Below are positions 13,936 to 17,566 of a stretch of 17,566 nt of DNA, piece by piece. This stretch comes from an uncultured Synergistales bacterium (GTDB taxonomy: Bacteria; Synergistota; Synergistia; Synergistales; Aminobacteriaceae): contig CAJODX010000046.1 of NCBI GenBank assembly GCA_905233295.1, forward strand, positions 1 through 17,566, read 5' to 3'. Positions within the stretch are counted from its first letter, which is position 1, and every line of letters begins with the position of its first letter. Position numbers and translations under genes: made by a program. The notes under the pieces are model-generated. The model did not search any database, was not told where the DNA came from, and saw only the letters and a program-made list of their open reading frames with translations.

Positions 13936-15848
13936 TTATCTTCGTTCATTTCGTAATTTTTATCATCATCAACCATCTCAAGCATTATCGAAGCAAAATA
14001 CGGATCAAACTGAACACCGCGCCCTTTTTCAAGTTCAGAACGCACAAATTCCTGCGGCATTATGCTTCTGTAACTCCTGTTGCTGGTCATTGCGTCATAT
14101 GCGTCCGACACAGCAATAAGCCTTGCTTCTTCGGGAATTTCTTCACCTTTCAAGCCGTCAGGATAGCCGCGTCCGTCAAATCTTTCGTGATGCCAGTGCG
14201 CACCGATTGCGAGTTTTGGCATCTCCTTAATATTGCTGAGGATATGTGCGCCGACACTCGGATGAAGTTTTATTTTTTCAAATTCATCTTCTGTAAGCCG
14301 ACCCGGTTTGTTAATGACAGAATCAGGAACACCGATTTTTCCGACATCGTGAAGCAGACCCATCATATAAATTTCGTCTTGCCGTTCGAGTGAATATCCG
14401 CAGCGTTTTGCAATTTCTCTTGAATAAAAAGCGACTCGCCTTGAATGACCGTTCGTGTAGCGGTCTTTTGCGTCAATGGCATCGGCAAGGGTCTGTACAA
14501 CATGAAAAGATAAAGATTCATTTTCACGGGTTTTCAGAGCGACTTCCTCTTCAAGATGATGCTGAAAATGCAAAAGTTCTTCGGTCATAATGCTGAAGAA
14601 ACGCGATATTCTGAAATGAAGCGGAATTATTCCTTCCGGTTCGGCTTTTGGCGGTGAAGAATAATTCACGGCGAAATTTTTTCCGGGATTCTGAGCGTAC
14701 GTGTCCTCTTTGAAGCCGACAGCAACGAGCGCACTGTTCAGAATGCCGCCCTTTCCGTCAATGCATGAAATTTCGCAGTGTCCGTGGTAGAATACGAGTT
14801 CGGGATTTACTTTCTGATAATATTCCCATTCTTTTTTAGCGCGTCTGCCTAAAAAAATAACTCTGTTCCCGCAAAGTGTCAAAACCACAGCCTGAGCCGC
14901 AAAATCTTTCATGTGTTCGCTGCCATTGTAGGCATAATTCAAAACTTCCTCGTGAGTTGCGTATGAAAATCTTATTGTTTCGTTTTCATGGAGTTCTCTT
15001 AAAAAGAAAAGTTTGCCATCTATGCTTCGTGCCAAAGGCAGCATACAGATGTCAACGCCGTTATCTTGAACCATCAAAGGAAATTCGCAGACATTCATTA
15101 AAAATTCTTCGTTCCATTCAACGCCGAGATATTTTTTATATATTTGAATAGCGGGGTTTCCGTCAATGGATTTTACGCAGTTTTTTCCATTTCCGTCATT
15201 TCTGTCTATTACTATGTTCATCTCTTTGCCTATGGGTTTCCAGCCGAGAATATATTCCATGTAGGTCTGAAGATGCCGGCTTGCGAAAATTATGAAAGTG
15301 AAGCCGCTCAAAATGACATCTTTGCCGATGCTGAAACAATGTTCTTCCTCCCGCATCATTTCCGAAAAAATTTTACCGAGTTTTGCCATCGTTCCGAAGA
15401 TATTGACACCCTTCATGTTTAACGAAATTTCTTTTATGACTTTTGAGGCGTTCAGTAGCGGATTCGCATAATAAATCCCTATTGCCTTTATATCCTGTAT
15501 TCCGGCGGTCTGCGATAAAAATTTTTCAATCAGAGTTTCTTCTTCGCCCGGCTTGCAGGAAATCTGTATAGGGAAAAAACACGGATAATCCGACAGCATA
15601 AGATTCATTTGAATGCCGTTTGTGCCGTTCAGCATGTCCATAAATGCAGAAGCTCCTATGCGTTTAACTTCCGGCATTCTTTCATCTAGAGCGTCAAGGA
15701 GAGTTTTTATCTGATTTTTATCTATGCCGTCAACAAATATAAAGAGCATTGCGTCCCTGTGAGGAACATCCGCGAGTTCTTTTTCGATTATGTCAAGTCC
15801 TGTGATTGCCTGTTCAAGTGTTTTGAAGGCGTGCTGTTTCTGCCACAT
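13923..15848 (-). CDS. FIST-domain sensor with C-terminal HD-GYP cyclic-di-GMP phosphodiesterase domain
   Basis: This 641-residue protein appears to begin with FIST sensory domains: an N-terminal part at about 30-205, then a C-terminal part with SIDGNPAIQIYKKYLG at about 227-242 and GILNSALVAVGF near 368-379. A helical linker at about 425-455 leads to a full HD-GYP domain. It has His468, the HD pair at 500-501 in LLHDVGKIG, HHERFDGRGYPDG (553-565) and SDAYDAMTSNRSYR. All expected metal ligands and the GYP motif are present, so cyclic-di-GMP hydrolysis is likely. FIST domains are thought to bind small ligands such as amino acids; the ligand here is unknown. No membrane segment is seen. It is the first gene of the minus-strand train. 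AAGGA lies 12 bases before the ATG. Confidence 0.88.
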   Translation of the reverse strand: MWQKQHAFKTLEQAITGLDIIEKELADVPHRDAMLFIFVDGIDKNQIKTLLDALDERMPEVKRIGASAFMDMLNGTNGIQMNLMLSDYPCFFPIQISCKPGEEETLIEKFLSQTAGIQDIKAIGIYYANPLLNASKVIKEISLNMKGVNIFGTMAKLGKIFSEMMREEEHCFSIGKDVILSGFTFIIFASRHLQTYMEYILGWKPIGKEMNIVIDRNDGNGKNCVKSIDGNPAIQIYKKYLGVEWNEEFLMNVCEFPLMVQDNGVDICMLPLARSIDGKLFFLRELHENETIRFSYATHEEVLNYAYNGSEHMKDFAAQAVVLTLCGNRVIFLGRRAKKEWEYYQKVNPELVFYHGHCEISCIDGKGGILNSALVAVGFKEDTYAQNPGKNFAVNYSSPPKAEPEGIIPLHFRISRFFSIMTEELLHFQHHLEEEVALKTRENESLSFHVVQTLADAIDAKDRYTNGHSRRVAFYSREIAKRCGYSLERQDEIYMMGLLHDVGKIGVPDSVINKPGRLTEDEFEKIKLHPSVGAHILSNIKEMPKLAIGAHWHHERFDGRGYPDGLKGEEIPEEARLIAVSDAYDAMTSNRSYRSIMPQEFVRSELEKGRGVQFDPYFASIMLEMVDDDKNYEMNEDKWKL

Positions 15849-15905
15849 ATAATAAAATTTTCCTTTTTGTTTTTAAGTTTAATTTACCCGAAAAAAATTA
15901 TGAAT

Positions 15906-15934
15906 ATTTTAATCCCTCATTTTTTCACGGACAA
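15906..15934 (-). promoter_or_regulatory. Candidate sigma-70-type promoter for the minus-strand gene train
   Basis: On the minus strand, TTGTCC (15929-15934) lies 17 bases upstream of TAAAAT (15906-15911). These match the -35 consensus at 4 of 6 and the -10 consensus at 5 of 6 positions. Transcription would start near 15899, leaving a leader of about 50 bases before the HD-GYP gene. In AT-rich sequence such matches also arise by chance, but this is the only non-coding space upstream of the train in the window. Confidence 0.45.
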
Positions 15935-15945
15935 GCCTGTTGTAG

Positions 15946-15959
15946 AATATCGAAATATT
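15946..15959. repeat. Short inverted repeat in the divergent promoter region
   Basis: AATAT (15946-15950), a CGAA spacer and ATATT (15955-15959) form a perfect 5-bp dyad. It lies just upstream of the minus-strand promoter candidate and overlaps a TATTAT (15956-15961) that could be a -10 element for the plus-strand genes. It could be a small operator, but AT-rich DNA produces such dyads often. Confidence 0.25.
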
Positions 15960-15991
15960 ATTTTATTTTTAATTTAAAAGGAGTTTTTTTC

Positions 15992-16069
15992 GTGAAAAAT
16001 TTTCTGCGTTCATTCAATTTTTCATTTTCTTTTTTTAACGATGTCTTTCGCCTTATCACAGCAAGATGA
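15992..16069 (+). CDS. Leader-like 25-residue ORF coupled to the chromate transporter pair
   Basis: A GTG at 15992-15994 is preceded by AAAAGGAG (15976-15983) 8 bases upstream, a strong ribosome-binding site. The frame encodes 25 residues beginning MKNFLRSFNFSF, rich in phenylalanine and basic residues, and ends LITAR. Its TGA (16067-16069) overlaps the ATG of the next gene as ATGA. That next gene has no good site of its own, so this ORF probably delivers ribosomes to it. I recognise no family. It could be a regulatory leader peptide, a small membrane-active protein, or simply the way this operon recruits ribosomes. There are no signs of an attenuator hairpin that I can identify. Confidence 0.45.
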   Translation: MKNFLRSFNFSFSFFNDVFRLITAR

Positions 16070-16599
16070 AAATTTTATTTGATTTATTTTTTACTTTTGC
16101 AAAAATTGGCGCGGTAACTTTCGGCGGAGGTTACGCGATGTTGCCGATTTTACAGCGCGAAATCGTTGAAAACAAAAAATGGGGAACAGAAGAAGAACTC
16201 GCGGACTATTATGCTATCAGTCAATGCACACCCGGAGTTATCGCCGTGAATGTCGCTACGTTCATTGGAAGAAAAACAGCGGGGAATATCGGCGGTGTTG
16301 CCGCAACTCTCGGAGTTGTGTTCCCGTCTGTTGTGATAATAACTCTTCTTGCCGGAGTGATTCAGTATTATTCATCTCTTGAATGGGTTGCACACGCGTT
16401 TGCAGGCATCAGGGTCTGTGTATGCGTTCTGATTTTCAACGCGGTCATAAAACTTTTCGCAAAAGCCATAATCGACAAAAAAACTCTTGCGATTTATTTA
16501 ACAGTCCTTGTGAGTTCTTTCGTGTTTAATGTTTCTCCCGTAGTGTTTGTCATTGCGGCAGGGTTGGCGGGAATTTTACTGAAGGTGTACATAAAATGA
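16066..16599 (+). CDS. Chromate transporter family protein, first half of a pair
   Basis: This is a short-chain CHR-family membrane protein of 177 residues. The family motif FGGGYAMLPIL (residues 19-29) is followed by SQCTPGVIAVNVATFIG (52-68) and several hydrophobic segments. Long ChrA proteins have two such domains; short ones work as pairs, as encoded here with the next gene. Family members export chromate, but in most gut or soil bacteria without chromate exposure the real substrate is not established, so the name is a family label. The ATG overlaps the preceding small ORF stop, and the TGA overlaps the next start as ATGA. Confidence 0.88.
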   Translation: MKILFDLFFTFAKIGAVTFGGGYAMLPILQREIVENKKWGTEEELADYYAISQCTPGVIAVNVATFIGRKTAGNIGGVAATLGVVFPSVVIITLLAGVIQYYSSLEWVAHAFAGIRVCVCVLIFNAVIKLFAKAIIDKKTLAIYLTVLVSSFVFNVSPVVFVIAAGLAGILLKVYIK

Positions 16600-17165
16600 T
16601 TTACTTGAAATTATTTTGGGAATTTTTTAACACGGGTTTATTTGCGGTAGGCGGCGGTATGGCAACATTGCCTTTCCTTTACGATATTGCGGACAGGACA
16701 GCGTGGTTTTCGCGTCAGCAGCTTGCGGACATGATAGCGGTATCGGAATCGACTCCTGGACCTATCGGCATTAACATGGCGACTTATTCAGGCTATTTAA
16801 CGGCAGGAATACCCGGCGCGGCAATCGCGACTTTAGGATTGATAACGCCGAGCATTATCGTGATTTTATTAATCGCGGCATTTCTGAACGCTTTTAACGA
16901 TAATAAATTTGTCAAAGGGGGATTTTATGGTCTTCGTCCGGCAAGCTGCGCAATGATAACGGCGGCTGGTTTTGTTGTCGCGATAGTAACTTTTGTGAAC
17001 AATAATATTCATGCTCTTTCAAAATTTGAGAGAATTGAGTGGCACGCGTTGATTCTTGCTGCGGTGCTTTTGATTTTCACGAATTTTGTAAAGCCGGCAA
17101 AGAAATTTCATCCTGTGTTCTGGATTTTTTTCTCGGCTGCTGTCGGAGTAATTTTCAAATTTTAA
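16596..17165 (+). CDS. Chromate transporter family protein, second half of a pair
   Basis: The 189-residue partner repeats the CHR-domain plan: VGGGMATLPFL (18-28), then SESTPGPIGINMATYSGYLTAG and four or more later hydrophobic helices. It is clearly paralogous to the preceding protein but diverged, consistent with two halves of a heteromeric transporter that insert in opposite orientations, as proposed for paired short ChrA proteins. It is translationally coupled by ATGA to the first half. Its TAA at 17163-17165 is 16 bases before the glycosyltransferase start, so that gene may share the transcript. Substrate is not evident from sequence. Confidence 0.88.
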   Translation: MIYLKLFWEFFNTGLFAVGGGMATLPFLYDIADRTAWFSRQQLADMIAVSESTPGPIGINMATYSGYLTAGIPGAAIATLGLITPSIIVILLIAAFLNAFNDNKFVKGGFYGLRPASCAMITAAGFVVAIVTFVNNNIHALSKFERIEWHALILAAVLLIFTNFVKPAKKFHPVFWIFFSAAVGVIFKF

Positions 17166-17181
17166 GGAAAAAAATCGGGAG

Positions 17182-17566
17182 ATGTTGAAATATAGTTACC
17201 CGCTTGTAAGCGTCATAATACCGTCTTTCAACAATGAAGAAAAAATCAAAAATGCCTTGCAGTCCGTTTCAGCACAGGATTATGAAAATATCGAAATAAT
17301 TTTCGTGAATGACGCCTCAACCGATAAAACTTTATCAAACGCTGAAAAATTTTTGAAAAATTCAAAGCGCGGTTTCAAGATTATTAACCATGAAAAAAAT
17401 CTCGGAGTCTCCGCCGCTCGAAATTCAGGTATCGAAGCCTCACACGGCGAATATATTTTATTCTGCGACGGAGATGACATGATGAAAAAAAATTTAGTTT
17501 CTGAACTCGCGGGCTTGATTCAAAAATATGACTGCGAAATTTCTTTCGGCGGCATAACAGAACATT
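17182..17566 (+). CDS. Family 2 glycosyltransferase (partial, 3' end outside window)
   Basis: The first 128 codons show a GT-A fold glycosyltransferase of family 2. The opening PLVSVIIPSFNNEEKI (7-22) is followed by EIIFVNDASTDKT (38-50), NLGVSAARNSGIEASHGEYI (73-92) and the metal/nucleotide-sugar-binding DGDD (96-99). Such enzymes transfer sugars in polysaccharide, glycolipid or protein glycosylation; substrate cannot be predicted from this part. The ATG at 17182-17184 has AAGGAA (17164-17169) 12 bases upstream. GGGAG (17177-17181) abuts the ATG and would better suit the TTG at 17185. The gene follows the chromate transporter pair by 16 bases, with no terminator visible between. Confidence 0.88.
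   Translation, partial: MLKYSYPLVSVIIPSFNNEEKIKNALQSVSAQDYENIEIIFVNDASTDKTLSNAEKFLKNSKRGFKIINHEKNLGVSAARNSGIEASHGEYILFCDGDDMMKKNLVSELAGLIQKYDCEISFGGITEH

Noticed and set aside
15144..15422. 92-codon plus-strand frame opposite the FIST domain, and other plus-strand frames across 148-15848
   Set aside because: All lie opposite well-supported minus-strand genes and show no domain or ribosome-binding signal of their own.
17280..17480. 66-codon minus-strand frame near the right edge
   Set aside because: It is antisense to the family 2 glycosyltransferase, whose motifs are clear on the plus strand.

Overview
The window most resembles a stretch of core chromosome from an AT-rich anaerobic bacterium of the Terrabacteria side of the tree. 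My best guess is a member of Synergistota. This rests on the combination of SepF, DivIVA and ScpA/ScpB with FIST/HD-GYP signalling and AT-rich codon use; it is an inference, since no rRNA or unambiguous marker is present. No mobile element, CRISPR array, tRNA or rRNA was seen.

Layout. (1) 2-133, plus strand: the basic C-terminal tail of a gene entering from the left. It converges on a hairpin terminator at 150-191. (2) 148-15848, minus strand: 17 genes in one direction with no gap over about 45 bases and many overlaps, so probably one long transcription unit. In transcription order they are: FIST/HD-GYP sensor, mrdA-type PBP2, scpA, scpB, rsuA/rluB-type pseudouridine synthase, HDOD protein, cmk, plsC-like acyltransferase, yicC, gmk, an unknown two-segment membrane protein, ftsH, an exported Sel1-repeat protein, argH, sepF, divIVA and recX. 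(3) 15849-16065: a divergent intergenic region with a plausible promoter for the minus-strand train. (4) 15992-17566, plus strand: a 25-codon GTG-started ORF with a good ribosome-binding site, coupled by ATGA to a pair of short-chain chromate-transporter-family proteins, then the first 128 codons of a family 2 glycosyltransferase cut by the window edge.

How the genes fit together. The minus-strand train mixes cell elongation and division (PBP2, SepF, DivIVA), chromosome condensation (ScpA/B), nucleotide and lipid supply (Cmk, Gmk, PlsC), RNA processing or modification (YicC, RluB), membrane quality control (FtsH), arginine synthesis (ArgH) and two HD-superfamily signalling proteins. It is a growth and envelope operon with a possible cyclic-di-GMP phosphodiesterase as first gene.

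Two points stand out. Both ftsH and the PBP2 gene are interrupted by small frameshifts inside conserved regions, and both shifts go the same way: the downstream reading frame is +1 relative to the upstream one. They may be consensus errors, real lesions, or less likely recoding. The second point is the tiny leader-like ORF tightly coupled to the chromate transporter pair. I did not find a clearly new defence or mobile system here.
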